A DNA stretch of 64,000 nt from Nitrosarchaeum koreense MY1 (GTDB taxonomy: Archaea; Thermoproteota; Nitrososphaeria; Nitrososphaerales; Nitrosopumilaceae): the NCBI RefSeq assembly GCF_000220175.1, contig NZ_AFPU01000001.1, forward strand, positions 372,001 through 436,000, in the 5' to 3' direction. The translations under genes were made by a program, and so were the position numbers. Of the stretch, positions 1 through 10,509 are shown piece after piece. Position 1 is the stretch's first letter. Every line of letters begins with the position of its first letter. The notes below the pieces were generated by a model, which was not told the DNA's origin, did no database searches, and was given only the letters and a program-made list of their open reading frames with translations.

Positions 1-239
1 GGTGCATTTGATACTGTGAAAACTATTTTTTCAATTACCTAGAATTTCCTGAAATTTTGATCACATCTGTATGATTTACTGATTGTTGACTTTGTTATTT
101 TCGAAATAATTCTGAATCTGGCTAAATACCAAACTTTCATTTTGTATTCCCCAACTTTGACCTTTCTTTTTTCCGATCAACTTGCCAAAGACAAGTCATA
201 TGTATAGTTAATATATATCCGATATTTTATAATAAATCA

Positions 240-2360
240 GTGAATTCGCATATTATCTTACTATCTGTAGTTTTTAGTCTATTTTTAGCTGGCACAGTAT
301 CAACTTACTCTTTTGCTCAAACCAATACCGTAGAAGTTGTTGAAAATAGAATCGTTACACTAGTCGGCGAAGGAGTTGATCCTGATGACGACACTCTAAC
401 ATTTGAATGGGTGCAAGTTGACGGTGAACCAGTCAAACTATCTTCAAATAATGTTGCAATGCCAACATTCATGGCACCAGAGGTTGTAAACGGTCAAATC
501 AAAGTCTTGACATTCACATTAACCGTAACTGACCCATTTGGTGCAGCAAGTTCTGATACCGTTGAAGTCATTGTAAACCCGGTTAATCATGCTCCAATTG
601 TCAGTGCAGGCAGAGACCAAGTCACATTTAAAACAATTAACGTAGTTACTTTAGTCAGCAGCGTTGTCGATCCTGACGGTGATTCATTGACCTATAACTG
701 GAAACAAATTGCAGGTCAAACAATTCCATTATCTTCTACTACTGGAAAATATCTGACTATTCTTCCAATGCATATTGATTATTCTCAAACCAATCCTCTA
801 ACATTCGAACTTACTGTTGAAGATGGCTTTGGCGGTGTAGGAAGTGACACCGTAAGCGTTTATCCATTAACTGGTCTTTTATCAAATAGATTAATTTCAA
901 TTCAAGCAGGCCCAATGCAAACTGTACATGAAGGAGACACCGTTACACTTAGTGCAACTGGTCAAACTGCAAATGGACAACCAATCAGTTACTCTTGGGT
1001 ACAACTAATTGGAACAGGAGTATCATTGAATTCATACACTGGTCCAACAGTAACATTTACAGCTCCTGAACTTCCAGATGAAACCGAAATGATTCTATCG
1101 TTCCAAGTAACTGGATATTCAGCTGGAAATGGATGGGCAAATGCATTAGCATTAGTTAAAGTAATTCCATCTAACGCTGGCCCATTAGCTGATGCAGGTC
1201 CAGATCAAAGTGTAGGTGAAAAAGCACTAGTAAAATTAATTGGAACAGCTACTGATCCTGATGATGCTGAAAGCAAATTACGATATTCTTGGAAACAAAC
1301 ATCTGGAATGAATATAGAATTATACGAGCAGGCTTCATTCTCTGTGTATTTCTTCTCACCAATGATTAATACTAGTTCTGAAACTCTGACTTTCGAACTA
1401 ACTGTAACTGATCCTTCTGGCAATTCTGACAAAGATGATGTATCTGTAGTTGTTAGTACTGTAAACTTGCCACCAAGAGCAAATGCAGGTCCAGATAGAA
1501 AGATTATTGGAGAATCTCAAGTAACTGTAACTGGTTCAGGCTTTGATCCTGAAGGTCTACCAATCACATATGAATGGAAACAACTAGCAGGAGAGACAGT
1601 TACAATTGATCCTACAAAGCCAACATTCTCATTTAAAGCACCATCAGTAGTTTCTGGTGAAACTAAACGAATGGTATTCCAATTAACAGTAACTGACTCT
1701 GAAAACCAAAAGGGAAGTGACCAATTGATTCTCCTTGTAGTTCCAGAAAACAGTGCACCAATCGTAGATGCTGGTGTTGATCAAATTGCTGATGAGAGAA
1801 CCATGGTTAATCTAGTTTGTTCAGCATATGACCCAGATGGTGATGCAGTAACATCCACATGGACTTCATCAAACAGTGATATTGTAATTGATATGCCTTC
1901 ATCTCTAAGTACATCTGTAACACTTCCAGCAGTAACTACAGACCAAACCATCAGCATGACATGTACTGCATCCGATGGTATCTTATCTTCATCTGATAGC
2001 ATGACCATTAAAGTTGTAAATACATTGAATCTACCAATCGTAGCAGATGCAGGTCCTGATCAAATTGTAAATGAGAATGTCAAGATTTCATTAGATGGTA
2101 GCAAGAGCAATGATCCAGAAGAACAAAAACTATCATACATGTGGAGCCAAATATCTGGTGAAACAGTAACCCTGTCTTCAACATCTTCAGTAACTCCATC
2201 ATTTACATCTCCAATTGTTGCAAATAATGAAATCAAAGTACTAGTCTTTGAACTCAAAGTCTTTGATGACAATGGCCGTTCATCAACTGATACTGTGACA
2301 ATTACAGTTGACCCAGTTAACGCTGCACCAACAGCAACTGCAACTGCCAAACAATCTTAA
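240..2360 (+). CDS. Secreted PKD/Ig-like repeat protein
   Basis: This 706-residue protein has an N-terminal signal peptide (residues 1-27, hydrophobic core ending in SFAQ) followed by about seven tandem beta-sandwich modules of some 90 residues. Each module has the pattern ADAGPDQ, then DPDGD or DPDD, a Y/F-x-W-x-Q strand, and a closing LTVTDxxG stretch. These are PKD/cadherin-like extracellular domains. It probably acts in cell-surface adhesion or the S-layer environment; the ligand is unknown. The start is GTG, and a TATA-like stretch near 208-218 lies about 27 bases upstream, fitting a leaderless mRNA. No C-terminal membrane anchor is visible. Confidence 0.85.
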   Translation: MNSHIILLSVVFSLFLAGTVSTYSFAQTNTVEVVENRIVTLVGEGVDPDDDTLTFEWVQVDGEPVKLSSNNVAMPTFMAPEVVNGQIKVLTFTLTVTDPFGAASSDTVEVIVNPVNHAPIVSAGRDQVTFKTINVVTLVSSVVDPDGDSLTYNWKQIAGQTIPLSSTTGKYLTILPMHIDYSQTNPLTFELTVEDGFGGVGSDTVSVYPLTGLLSNRLISIQAGPMQTVHEGDTVTLSATGQTANGQPISYSWVQLIGTGVSLNSYTGPTVTFTAPELPDETEMILSFQVTGYSAGNGWANALALVKVIPSNAGPLADAGPDQSVGEKALVKLIGTATDPDDAESKLRYSWKQTSGMNIELYEQASFSVYFFSPMINTSSETLTFELTVTDPSGNSDKDDVSVVVSTVNLPPRANAGPDRKIIGESQVTVTGSGFDPEGLPITYEWKQLAGETVTIDPTKPTFSFKAPSVVSGETKRMVFQLTVTDSENQKGSDQLILLVVPENSAPIVDAGVDQIADERTMVNLVCSAYDPDGDAVTSTWTSSNSDIVIDMPSSLSTSVTLPAVTTDQTISMTCTASDGILSSSDSMTIKVVNTLNLPIVADAGPDQIVNENVKISLDGSKSNDPEEQKLSYMWSQISGETVTLSSTSSVTPSFTSPIVANNEIKVLVFELKVFDDNGRSSTDTVTITVDPVNAAPTATATAKQS

Positions 2361-2567
2361 TTTTAAATCTGAATTATTTTATCTAATAACATGTATTATC
2401 TTTGATTTTGACATTACAAATGATACAGAAAACCAAAGAATGAATTATTGCATCAGTTATAGATGGACTAATAGATTGAGCACACCTATCTGACTGTCTC
2501 TTGTTAATAGCCATTCCTGATTATTGATCCGTTATTCTTTATATGGATAGTTCATCAAAATCTGATA

Positions 2568-3752
2568 ATGAAAAAGACACAACTTCTAAGTATTGTTTTT
2601 TCACTGATCATGGTTACTGGCGTTGCTGCTGGAAATGTGGTATATGCTGAATCAGATGAAAAACAAAACGACCTCAAAGAAAGACTTGCAAACTTTTGCA
2701 ACATGACTGATACTGAAAAAGAGCAGTTCTTTTTGGATCATCCAAGAATAGCCCAATTCAAAGACAGACTGGCAAGTATTTGTGAGCAAAGCGAAGATGA
2801 ACGCAAAATTTCTATTGAATCTTTCATCAAAGAAATTAAACAAAAATCTGATTATGACATGACAGACAAACTAGAAAAATATTGTTTAATGTCTGATGCT
2901 GACAAGGAATCATTTTTGACAGATTTTGATAAAACAGATCTAAAAGATAGACTGGATGCATATTGTGTATTAGATGAATCTGGAAGAGATGCTTACATTG
3001 ATGAGCATCAAATGTTAGTAGATGAGATGCAAAAAAGACACACAGAAATGAGTAATCATAAAGCAGAATATCAAAGATTTTGTGAAATGACTGCTGATGA
3101 ACGTGCTACAGAAATCACTGACGCTGAAAAATTAGCCAAAGTTTCTGAATGGTGTGAAATGACACCTGAACAAAGAGAAGCATACAAAAAAGAAAATCAT
3201 GATGCTGCAATGGATTTCAAAGAAAAACACTTTGATGCACTGGAGAGAATGAAAGAAAATCATGATATATCTCAAAGATTGCGAGCCATGATAATGTCTT
3301 CTGATATTTCTCAAGAGAAAATGTATGATCTTAGAGCAAAGTACCAAGAAAAGCATGGTGATTTAGATGAGAAAAGATCTGAACTACAAACAAAATTCAA
3401 AGATCATGCATCTGCAATGTTAGGTAAACTCACTGATGAGAAAAAAGCTGATATTTTAGCAAGACATGCAGAGATGAAGGCACTAAAATCTGAATTGCGA
3501 GAAAAATCGTCTATCTTAACTGATGAGGAAAAACAAGAACTTAGAGCAGAATTCATTGAAAAGGCAAAATCTGCGCAATTAGCGTGGATTTCACCACGAC
3601 AGCAAGTAGCTGCAGGAATTGATGCTGGAGAAATTGAATGTCGTGAAGGATACAGTCTTGTAATGAAATCATCAAACGGATTGCCAATGTGCTTAAAATC
3701 TGATTCGGCGCTTCGAATGATTGAAAATGGTTTCGCAGTTCCTGTCAACTAA
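2568..3752 (+). CDS. Secreted helical, charged protein
   Basis: The 394-residue product has a clear signal peptide (residues 1-27, ending VVYA) and then a highly charged, Lys/Glu-rich, helix-forming body with repeated motifs such as FCNMTDTEK, YCLMSDADK and WCEMTPEQ, each with a conserved Cys spaced about 30-40 residues apart. The last 55 residues form a separate small domain (SPRQQVAAGI, then IECREGY and LPMCLKS) that I recognise as a recurring tail on thaumarchaeal secreted proteins. Function is unknown; it is presumably extracellular or bound to the cell envelope. Monocistronic. Confidence 0.75.
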   Translation: MKKTQLLSIVFSLIMVTGVAAGNVVYAESDEKQNDLKERLANFCNMTDTEKEQFFLDHPRIAQFKDRLASICEQSEDERKISIESFIKEIKQKSDYDMTDKLEKYCLMSDADKESFLTDFDKTDLKDRLDAYCVLDESGRDAYIDEHQMLVDEMQKRHTEMSNHKAEYQRFCEMTADERATEITDAEKLAKVSEWCEMTPEQREAYKKENHDAAMDFKEKHFDALERMKENHDISQRLRAMIMSSDISQEKMYDLRAKYQEKHGDLDEKRSELQTKFKDHASAMLGKLTDEKKADILARHAEMKALKSELREKSSILTDEEKQELRAEFIEKAKSAQLAWISPRQQVAAGIDAGEIECREGYSLVMKSSNGLPMCLKSDSALRMIENGFAVPVN

Positions 3753-4001
3753 TCTCTTTTTTTATTTTTATGGATTTGACTTGATGAACTTTGAGAGCAT
3801 CAAATTTATCTAATGTCAATTAAATCAATTTGAAAATGTTCTGAATATTTTTTATCATTAAAATATTCTATTATGCGTACATCTGTGCATAATATTGATT
3901 TTCAAATCGATATTTTGTTTAAACTCTCAAGTTTAGCTTAAGCTATTTAGCTGTGCCTATTTTTCCTCATGTATTTATAATATAACGATGTTATGCTATG
4001 C

Positions 4002-5402
4002 ATGGCTACAGAAAATCTAAACATGGATTATACAAAATATGATTTTAAAGACTCTACTGACTTGTATGTACATCTCAGTAAAAAAGGACTCTCAAAAGAG
4101 ACTGTTATTGCAATTAGCAAAATGAAAGATGAACCACAATGGATGCTTGACTTTAGATTGAGATCTTTTGAAATTTTCATGAAAAAACCAATGCCAACTT
4201 GGGGTGGAGATCTTAGTGTTATTGATTTTCAAAATATTTACTATTATGCAAAAGCAACTGAGAAAACTGAAAAGAATTGGGACGATGTTCCAGCTGAAGT
4301 AAAAGCTACTTTTGATAAATTAGGAATTCCAGAAGCTGAAAAAAAGTTCTTGGCAGGTGTTGGTGCACAATACGAATCAGAAGTTGTTTACCACAGTCTA
4401 AGAGAAGACTTGGCAAAACAAGGTGTCTTGTTTTTGGATACTGACTCTGCACTAAAACAATATCCTGAAATTTTCAAAAAATATTTCGGTAAAATTATTC
4501 CTCCGGAGGACAACAAGTTTGCAGCATTAAACAGTGCAGTATGGAGTGGTGGCTCATTTATCTATATTCCACCAGGAGTCAAAGTTGACATGCCATTACA
4601 AGCATATTTCAGAATTAACGCTGAAAACATTGGACAATTTGAGAGAACCCTTATCATAGCTGACGAAGGCTCTGAGGTTCACTATATCGAAGGATGCACT
4701 GCACCTGTTTACTCTTCTGAATCATTACATTCAGCAGTAGTTGAACTAGTAGCTCACAAAGATGCAAAGTTACGTTACACCACAATCCAAAACTGGAGTA
4801 GTGATGTGTATAATCTAGTTACCAAACGTGCTTATGCATATGAAGGTGCAACTGTAGAATGGATTGACGGAAACATTGGAAGTAAACTCACAATGAAATA
4901 TCCTGGAATCTATCTGTTAGGTGAGCGAGCATACGGTGAAACACTATCAATTGCTTTTGCAGGAAAAGGACAACACCAAGATACTGGAGCTAAAATGGTT
5001 CACCTTGCACCAAACACAACATCAAAAATTACATCAAAATCTGTCAGCAGACTAGATGGAAGATCAACTTACAGAGGATTACTCAATGTTGCAAAGGGCG
5101 CAACCAATGTAAAATCAACTGTAAGATGTGACGCATTACTATTAGATGATACATCAAAAACTGATACATATCCTTACATGGAAATTAATCAAGAAGACGC
5201 AACAATTACCCATGAAGCAACTGTAGGAAAAATTGGAGATGAACAAATTTTCTATCTGATGACTAGAGGTTTTACAGAAGAAGAAGCACTATCTCTAATT
5301 GTCAATGGATTCATGGAACCATTCACAAAAGAATTACCAATGGAATATGCCGTAGAATTAAATCGCCTCATCAAATTAGAGATGGACGACTCAGTGGGTT
5401 AA
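4002..5402 (+). CDS. sufB: SufB, Fe-S cluster assembly scaffold
   Basis: SufB is the core of the SufBCD complex on which cytosolic Fe-S clusters are assembled. The 466-residue protein shows the N-terminal EPQWMLDFR motif, the beta-helix core, and the C-terminal [13 protein letters not shown] segment of the family. An in-frame ATG exists at 3993, but a TATA-like TTTATAATAT near 3974-3983 is about 26 bases before 4002, so I place the start there. It heads an operon with sufD, a Rieske ferredoxin, sufS and sufU. The ATPase partner sufC is not here but at 28.1-28.8 kb. Confidence 0.95.
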   Translation: MATENLNMDYTKYDFKDSTDLYVHLSKKGLSKETVIAISKMKDEPQWMLDFRLRSFEIFMKKPMPTWGGDLSVIDFQNIYYYAKATEKTEKNWDDVPAEVKATFDKLGIPEAEKKFLAGVGAQYESEVVYHSLREDLAKQGVLFLDTDSALKQYPEIFKKYFGKIIPPEDNKFAALNSAVWSGGSFIYIPPGVKVDMPLQAYFRINAENIGQFERTLIIADEGSEVHYIEGCTAPVYSSESLHSAVVELVAHKDAKLRYTTIQNWSSDVYNLVTKRAYAYEGATVEWIDGNIGSKLTMKYPGIYLLGERAYGETLSIAFAGKGQHQDTGAKMVHLAPNTTSKITSKSVSRLDGRSTYRGLLNVAKGATNVKSTVRCDALLLDDTSKTDTYPYMEINQEDATITHEATVGKIGDEQIFYLMTRGFTEEEALSLIVNGFMEPFTKELPMEYAVELNRLIKLEMDDSVG

Positions 5403-5429
5403 ACCACTCACTTTCAATTTCGATTAATC

Positions 5430-6827
5430 ATGTCTCAAACACTATCGCAAATTAACTCTCGACATGTTGAAGAAATCTCTTCATCACGAAATGAACCTGA
5501 TTGGTTAAAGAAATACCGACAGAGTTCATTATCCATTTATGATGCATTACCAATTGAGACGTCTCCATTATACAACAAATACACTGACGCAAAAAAAATG
5601 GATCCTCAACAAGTTTCATTTTCTGCAACTACGACTAGTAATGTTCCATCATTTCTTCAAAAAAGATTATCTGAATTAGAAAAAGAGACTAGCATAATCC
5701 AAATAGGAAGTAATACACACAAAATTCACATCCCTGATGATCTAAAATCAAAAGGATTGGTAATCACTTCCATTGATGATGCAATAAAAAATAATTCTGA
5801 ACTAGTAAAAAAAGCATTAGAGGCATCAAATTCAAAAGAAGATAAGTTTACTGCACTAAACAATGCTGCATTTAATTCCGGAATCTTTATCCACATACCA
5901 CGTAATTTGATACTTGAAAAACCAATTCATATCTTGTCTTGCTTATCCGATGATGGAATTTCTACCATTGCAAGAAATGTTATCTTTGCAGATGAAAGCA
6001 GTAAGGCGGTAATCATTCAGGAATTATATTCTTTTAAGGCACAAAAACAACAAGCATACCTTGAATTATTAAACACAAACATTGCCGCAAATGCACAACT
6101 TGATGTTACAACATTGCAAATGATGGATCAAACAACTGTAAACTTTTCTACTAGAAGAACCGACTTGGGACAAGATGCCAAAGTAAATTGGTACTCTGGA
6201 TTGTTTGGATCAATGCTATCTAGATACAAAATAGAATATTTTCTTAATGGAACTGGTGCATCCTCAAATGACTCTGAAGTGATATTTGGAAACAATGAAC
6301 AATCTTTTGATATTCAAACAAACGTGAATCATGAAAGTCCATCTACTGATGCCCGAGTAGTTGAAAAATCAATTTTAAGAAATAAATCAAAATCACTTTT
6401 CAAAGGAATGATTAGAATTAAAGAAAAAGCAACAAAATCAAATTCATTTTTGTCTGGTCGCTCTATCCTACTTGATAAGGATGCAAAATCTGATGCCATT
6501 CCAGGACTGGAGATTTTTACAAATGACGTTAAAGCAACACACTCTGCATCTGTTGCCCAAATTGATGAGGAACAGATTTTCTATTTAAAAACAAGGTGTC
6601 TTACCGAAGCTGAGGCTGAAAGAACAATTATTGAAGGATTCTTGGAGCCATTATCTCGAAAAATGTCATACCAAGTTAGAGCATGGATTGCATACTTGAT
6701 TGAATCTAAATGGGAATCACGCGAATTAACAATTAACACTGATGAAGAGCTCACAAAGTTTGTTGAAATTGAAGAAACACGTTACAACGAAGATTCTGAA
6801 ATTGAGCAGCACTACAAGTATCGGTGA
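5430..6827 (+). CDS. sufD: SufD, Fe-S cluster assembly protein
   Basis: SufD is the SufB paralogue that completes the SufBC2D complex and helps iron entry. The 465-residue protein carries the family C-terminal signature (EEQIFYLKTRCLTEAEAE, then a GFLEP turn). The N-terminal EPDWLKKYRQSSL motif matches that of SufB. It follows sufB by 27 bases and overlaps the Rieske gene by four bases (GTGA), indicating translational coupling. The N-terminal third is more diverged than in SufB, as is usual. Confidence 0.93.
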   Translation: MSQTLSQINSRHVEEISSSRNEPDWLKKYRQSSLSIYDALPIETSPLYNKYTDAKKMDPQQVSFSATTTSNVPSFLQKRLSELEKETSIIQIGSNTHKIHIPDDLKSKGLVITSIDDAIKNNSELVKKALEASNSKEDKFTALNNAAFNSGIFIHIPRNLILEKPIHILSCLSDDGISTIARNVIFADESSKAVIIQELYSFKAQKQQAYLELLNTNIAANAQLDVTTLQMMDQTTVNFSTRRTDLGQDAKVNWYSGLFGSMLSRYKIEYFLNGTGASSNDSEVIFGNNEQSFDIQTNVNHESPSTDARVVEKSILRNKSKSLFKGMIRIKEKATKSNSFLSGRSILLDKDAKSDAIPGLEIFTNDVKATHSASVAQIDEEQIFYLKTRCLTEAEAERTIIEGFLEPLSRKMSYQVRAWIAYLIESKWESRELTINTDEELTKFVEIEETRYNEDSEIEQHYKYR

Positions 6828-7141
6828 TTAACCTGGCCCAGTGGATTAAAGCGTGTAAATTAGACCAAGTAAAGACAGGTCAGCTTTTTGGATTTACACA
6901 TGACGATAAAAAAATTCTTTTAGCAAATCAAAAAGGAAAAATTTTTGCAACTGATCTAATATGTACTCATGCAGATGCGGATCTTTCTACAGGATTTCTT
7001 ACTGATGAAGGTGTGCGATGTCCGTTACATCTCTCTGTTTTTAATTTGCAAAATGGTAAACCTGAGAATCTTCCTGCTGAAATACCATTAAACACATACA
7101 ATGTTAAAATAGATCAAAACGAGATCTATGTGGAGGTTTAG
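6824..7141 (+). CDS. Rieske-type [2Fe-2S] ferredoxin
   Basis: This 105-residue soluble protein has the Rieske cluster ligands CTH (box 1, about residue 46) and CPLH (box 2, about residue 66). It resembles the ferredoxin components of non-haem oxygenases and nitrite reductase small subunits. It begins at a GTG that overlaps the end of sufD and ends two bases before sufS. This position inside the suf operon suggests an electron-transfer or cluster-carrier role in Fe-S assembly; that role is inferred from context only. Confidence 0.9.
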   Translation: MINLAQWIKACKLDQVKTGQLFGFTHDDKKILLANQKGKIFATDLICTHADADLSTGFLTDEGVRCPLHLSVFNLQNGKPENLPAEIPLNTYNVKIDQNEIYVEV

Positions 7142-7143
7142 AA

Positions 7144-8388
7144 ATGCAAAGCGCACAAACTACTTTTGCGAATTTACGAAAAGATTTTCCTATCTTACAA
7201 CGTATAGTTAGAGATAACAAAACACTTGTGTATCTGGATAATGCATCTACAACACAAAAACCAAACCAAGTAATTGATGCCATTACTGATTATTATAGAA
7301 ATCATAACGCAAACATTCACAGGGCAGTTTATGCTTTGGCAGAAGAGGCAACCGAACTTTATGAATCTACTAGGGATAAGATTGCAAATTTTATTCATAT
7401 ATCAAATAGAGAAGAGATTATTTTTGTTAGGGGAACAACTGAAGCAATTAATTTAGTTGCATATGCATGGGGTCGAAATCATATACAAAAAGATGATATC
7501 ATAGTTACCACTGAATATGAACATCACAGCAATATCGTACCTTGGCAGCTTTTGACACAGGAAAAGGGAGCCAAGTTAGTATACATTGGAATGGATGATA
7601 ATGGAGAATTAATTTTAGATGATCTTGATAAATACCTTGCAACAGGTAAAGTAAAACTTGTAACATTTAGTTTAATGTCTAATGTTCTTGGTACAATTAC
7701 TGATGCAGAAAAAATAATCTCAAAATGTAAAGAACATGGTGTTCTTACTTTAGTTGATGGTGCACAAGCTGTACCTCATATGCCTGTAAACATTGAGAAA
7801 TTAGGTTGTGACTTTTTTGCATTTTCTGGTCATAAAATGCTAGGACCTACGGGAATTGGAGTTTTATGGGTACGAAAATCTGTATTGGAAACTATGAATC
7901 CGTTTCATGGTGGTGGTGATATGATAAGAGAAGTGCACAAGTATGAAACCACTTGGAATGATCTGCCTTACAAATTTGAAGCTGGCACTCCAAACATCGC
8001 TGATGTTATTGGGTTAGGCACTGCAATTGACTATCTTACAAAACTTGGAATGGAAAATATACGAGAACATGAAATTGAACTGACTAAATATGCTATTGAA
8101 AAACTATCCCAAGTAAAGGGACTTACGATTTATGGCACAAAAGACATTTCTAAAAGAGGAGGTGTAATATCATTTAATTTTTCAGATGTTCATCCTCATG
8201 ATGTAGCTCAAATAATAGATGAGGAAGGAATTGCAGTTCGTTCAGGACATCATTGCGCTCAAGTATTGATGGAAAGACTAAATGTTGCAGCTACATCTCG
8301 AGCTAGTTTTTACATTTACAATACTAAAGAAGAAGTTGACTCTTTAATTACAGCATTAACTAAAGTTGCGAGGATTTTCAAATTATGA
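7144..8388 (+). CDS. sufS: SufS, group II cysteine desulfurase
   Basis: A pyridoxal-phosphate enzyme that takes sulfur from L-cysteine as a persulfide for Fe-S assembly. At 414 residues it is of normal length. The PLP lysine lies in FSGHKMLGPTG and the catalytic cysteine in RSGHHCAQVLM, the short-loop arrangement typical of SufS. The N-terminus has the family motif VYLDNASTTQKP. The gene sits two bases after the Rieske gene and overlaps sufU by four bases (ATGA). Confidence 0.96.
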   Translation: MQSAQTTFANLRKDFPILQRIVRDNKTLVYLDNASTTQKPNQVIDAITDYYRNHNANIHRAVYALAEEATELYESTRDKIANFIHISNREEIIFVRGTTEAINLVAYAWGRNHIQKDDIIVTTEYEHHSNIVPWQLLTQEKGAKLVYIGMDDNGELILDDLDKYLATGKVKLVTFSLMSNVLGTITDAEKIISKCKEHGVLTLVDGAQAVPHMPVNIEKLGCDFFAFSGHKMLGPTGIGVLWVRKSVLETMNPFHGGGDMIREVHKYETTWNDLPYKFEAGTPNIADVIGLGTAIDYLTKLGMENIREHEIELTKYAIEKLSQVKGLTIYGTKDISKRGGVISFNFSDVHPHDVAQIIDEEGIAVRSGHHCAQVLMERLNVAATSRASFYIYNTKEEVDSLITALTKVARIFKL

Positions 8389-8828
8389 GCGGCAATGCAG
8401 ACATTTATCATGAGATGATAATTGATTATTCAAGAAATCCAATTAATTTTGGAAAAATAGAAAATCCTGATGTTACTTTTCATGACTCAAATCCATTATG
8501 TGGTGATAGTATTGACATTGATATGAAAATTACCGATAACAAGGTATCTGATATCAAATTTCATGGTAAAGGCTGTGCCATCTGTATGGCCTGCTCTTCA
8601 GTACTAACTGAGATTACAAAAGGTAAGGGAATTGATGAAGTTCGAAATATTACTAAACATGATGTATTAAGTGAGCTTGGGTTAGAACATTTGCAGGCAG
8701 TTCGAATAAAATGTGCATTGCTTTCGCTTAAGGTATTGAAATCTGCTCTCTACTCTTATCTTGGAACTCATATGAAAGATTCGCAAGATGTCGATAAGTT
8801 AAAAGAAGAGGCAGCAAGCCTGTACTAA
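8385..8828 (+). CDS. sufU: SufU/IscU-like sulfur acceptor or scaffold
   Basis: The 147-residue protein belongs to the SufU/IscU fold. Conserved ligands are visible: NPLCGDSI (first Cys), GKGCAICMAC (second Cys plus two extra Cys) and RIKCALL (third Cys). In bacteria SufU receives persulfide from SufS in a zinc-dependent way. The additional cysteines in CAICMAC, where many homologues have Ala or Ser, are slightly unusual. Translation is coupled to sufS through a four-base overlap. Confidence 0.92.
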   Translation: MSGNADIYHEMIIDYSRNPINFGKIENPDVTFHDSNPLCGDSIDIDMKITDNKVSDIKFHGKGCAICMACSSVLTEITKGKGIDEVRNITKHDVLSELGLEHLQAVRIKCALLSLKVLKSALYSYLGTHMKDSQDVDKLKEEAASLY

Positions 8829-8829
8829 C

Positions 8830-9177
8830 ATGGATAGCTTTGTTCCTGTAACTCCTATTCAACTTCAAATCAGAAAAATAATTTTTGAAAACCATAATGA
8901 TGTTGATGAAAAATTTACTAATGATGAAATTTTTGAAAAGATAAAACAGAATGGCGATCTGGATCCTTCCTGGATTATAGATGACATTGAATCGTATTTT
9001 ATGGATATTTGCAATTCTGGTCTTGCAAGAAATATTGCACAAAACTTTACAACGATTTGGATGAAGTTGTTTGAACCTATGAAAAAACAACACTGCAATA
9101 CATGTAATTTCGATGTGTATCTTGGAATGAATGAAAAACCGATTTGCCCTAACCCTTTGTGTAATTCAACTATTTGA
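8830..9177 (+). CDS. Small protein with C-terminal zinc ribbon
   Basis: This 115-residue protein follows sufU by one base and is the last gene of the suf operon. The first 80 residues look helical and winged-helix-like. The C-terminus has a zinc-ribbon-like HCNTC...CPNPLC arrangement. I recognise no characterised family; its place suggests an accessory or regulatory role in Fe-S metabolism. Its end overlaps the convergent pgk gene by 12 bases. Confidence 0.7.
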   Translation: MDSFVPVTPIQLQIRKIIFENHNDVDEKFTNDEIFEKIKQNGDLDPSWIIDDIESYFMDICNSGLARNIAQNFTTIWMKLFEPMKKQHCNTCNFDVYLGMNEKPICPNPLCNSTI

Positions 9178-10377
9178 TCTGTATTTTGTAGCTGCTTCTT
9201 CTAGTGCTTTTATCATTGGTAGTCTTTCACCTGTTAGATAAAGAACCAGTGCTCCACCTGCAGTGCTGATATGATCTATTTGTTCTGCAAGTCCATATTT
9301 TTTTAATGCCGATGTCAAATGACCTCCGCTAACTATTGTTGTTGCCATGGAATTTGCAACCGATGTGAGCAGCCCCTTTGTTCCAAAACTAAAGTTTTCT
9401 TTCTCAAAGAACCCTGCAGGCCCGCTTATGAAAACAGTTCCTGCACCAGCAATTAATTTTGAATAGTGTTCTACAGTTTTTGGTCCCAAATCATAAATTT
9501 TGTCTCCAACCTCAAGTTCTCGTACATCCATCTCTACTCTATCTCCATCTTTGTCAATTGCAATGTCTACTGGTGTTGAAAAAACATCTGGATACTCACC
9601 AATAAGAGCATGGGCTTTAGATACCACTTCATCTTCTCTTTTTATCCCCAATGGGTAACGAATTCTTCCCTGTGCACGCATGAATACATTTCCAATTAAT
9701 CCTGTTAACAATACATGGTCTGCGCGGCCATTTTGAATCAGTAATTTTATTGCCTCTAATCTGTCAGGAACCTTGGAACCTCCCAACACTATCACATGCG
9801 GTGCTTTTGCAACTGTCATTATCTCGTCGAGGTTTCTTACCTCTCTTTCTACGATTCTTCCTGCACATGCTGGAAGAACATAAGGAAATCCAACTATGGA
9901 TGGATGTGATCTATGTGCACTAGGAAATGAATCCAACACACAAAGATCAAACAACTTTGATAACCTGCTGACCATAATCGTGTTTGCAGCTTCTTGTTGT
10001 GTGAACTCGTAATTTTCTTCAGCACATAAACGTAAATTATCTAAAAGTAATATTTCACCATTTTTCAAATTCTTTATTTCATTTTGTGCAGCAATGCCAA
10101 TGACATCCTCCACGTATTTGATTTTCTTACCCATTAATTTTTCAAGAACTTTGGCATGATTGTCCATTCCTGTATAGTCTTTGTTTCCAACTCTCCCTTG
10201 ATGAGATGCAACAACAACTTTTGCTTCTTCTAGAGATTTTAAGGTCTCAATAGCTTCTTCAATACGTTTAGTTCCAGAGATCTCCATAGTATCCGGATCT
10301 ATGGGGCAATTCATGTCAACTCGCAAAAAAACGGTTTTACCTTTTAGGTCAAAATCATCTAATGTGAGTACCTTCAC
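9166..10377 (-). CDS. pgk: Phosphoglycerate kinase
   Basis: Catalyses 1,3-bisphosphoglycerate + ADP to 3-phosphoglycerate + ATP; in these autotrophs it works in the gluconeogenic direction after the 3-hydroxypropionate/4-hydroxybutyrate cycle. The 403-residue protein has the substrate-binding FLRVDMNCPID segment, SHQGR, the basic patch SAHRSHPS, and the nucleotide-binding C-terminal region with GGHL. Length is normal for archaeal PGK. It is convergent with the suf operon and divergent from the PAP2 gene. Confidence 0.96.
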   Translation of the reverse strand: MKVLTLDDFDLKGKTVFLRVDMNCPIDPDTMEISGTKRIEEAIETLKSLEEAKVVVASHQGRVGNKDYTGMDNHAKVLEKLMGKKIKYVEDVIGIAAQNEIKNLKNGEILLLDNLRLCAEENYEFTQQEAANTIMVSRLSKLFDLCVLDSFPSAHRSHPSIVGFPYVLPACAGRIVEREVRNLDEIMTVAKAPHVIVLGGSKVPDRLEAIKLLIQNGRADHVLLTGLIGNVFMRAQGRIRYPLGIKREDEVVSKAHALIGEYPDVFSTPVDIAIDKDGDRVEMDVRELEVGDKIYDLGPKTVEHYSKLIAGAGTVFISGPAGFFEKENFSFGTKGLLTSVANSMATTIVSGGHLTSALKKYGLAEQIDHISTAGGALVLYLTGERLPMIKALEEAATKYRSNS

Positions 10378-10509
10378 GCCTCTTCTATTATCCCCTTGGT
10401 TAAATTCTTTAGCCGATCTTTTTTGTTATGGTTTGATAAATTTTGAAAATATTTTCAATGCTTATCTACTTGAGAAAAATTAAAAATAACATACTTGAGG
10501 TTTAATTGA

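Noticed and set aside
2060-2350. Minus-strand frame inside the PKD-repeat gene
   Set aside because: Shadow of the repeat gene with unnatural Val/Ser/Thr-rich composition.
3993-4001. Earlier ATG of sufB
   Set aside because: It adds MLC only and lies too close to the TATA-like element; the 4002 ATG fits leaderless start spacing and family alignment.
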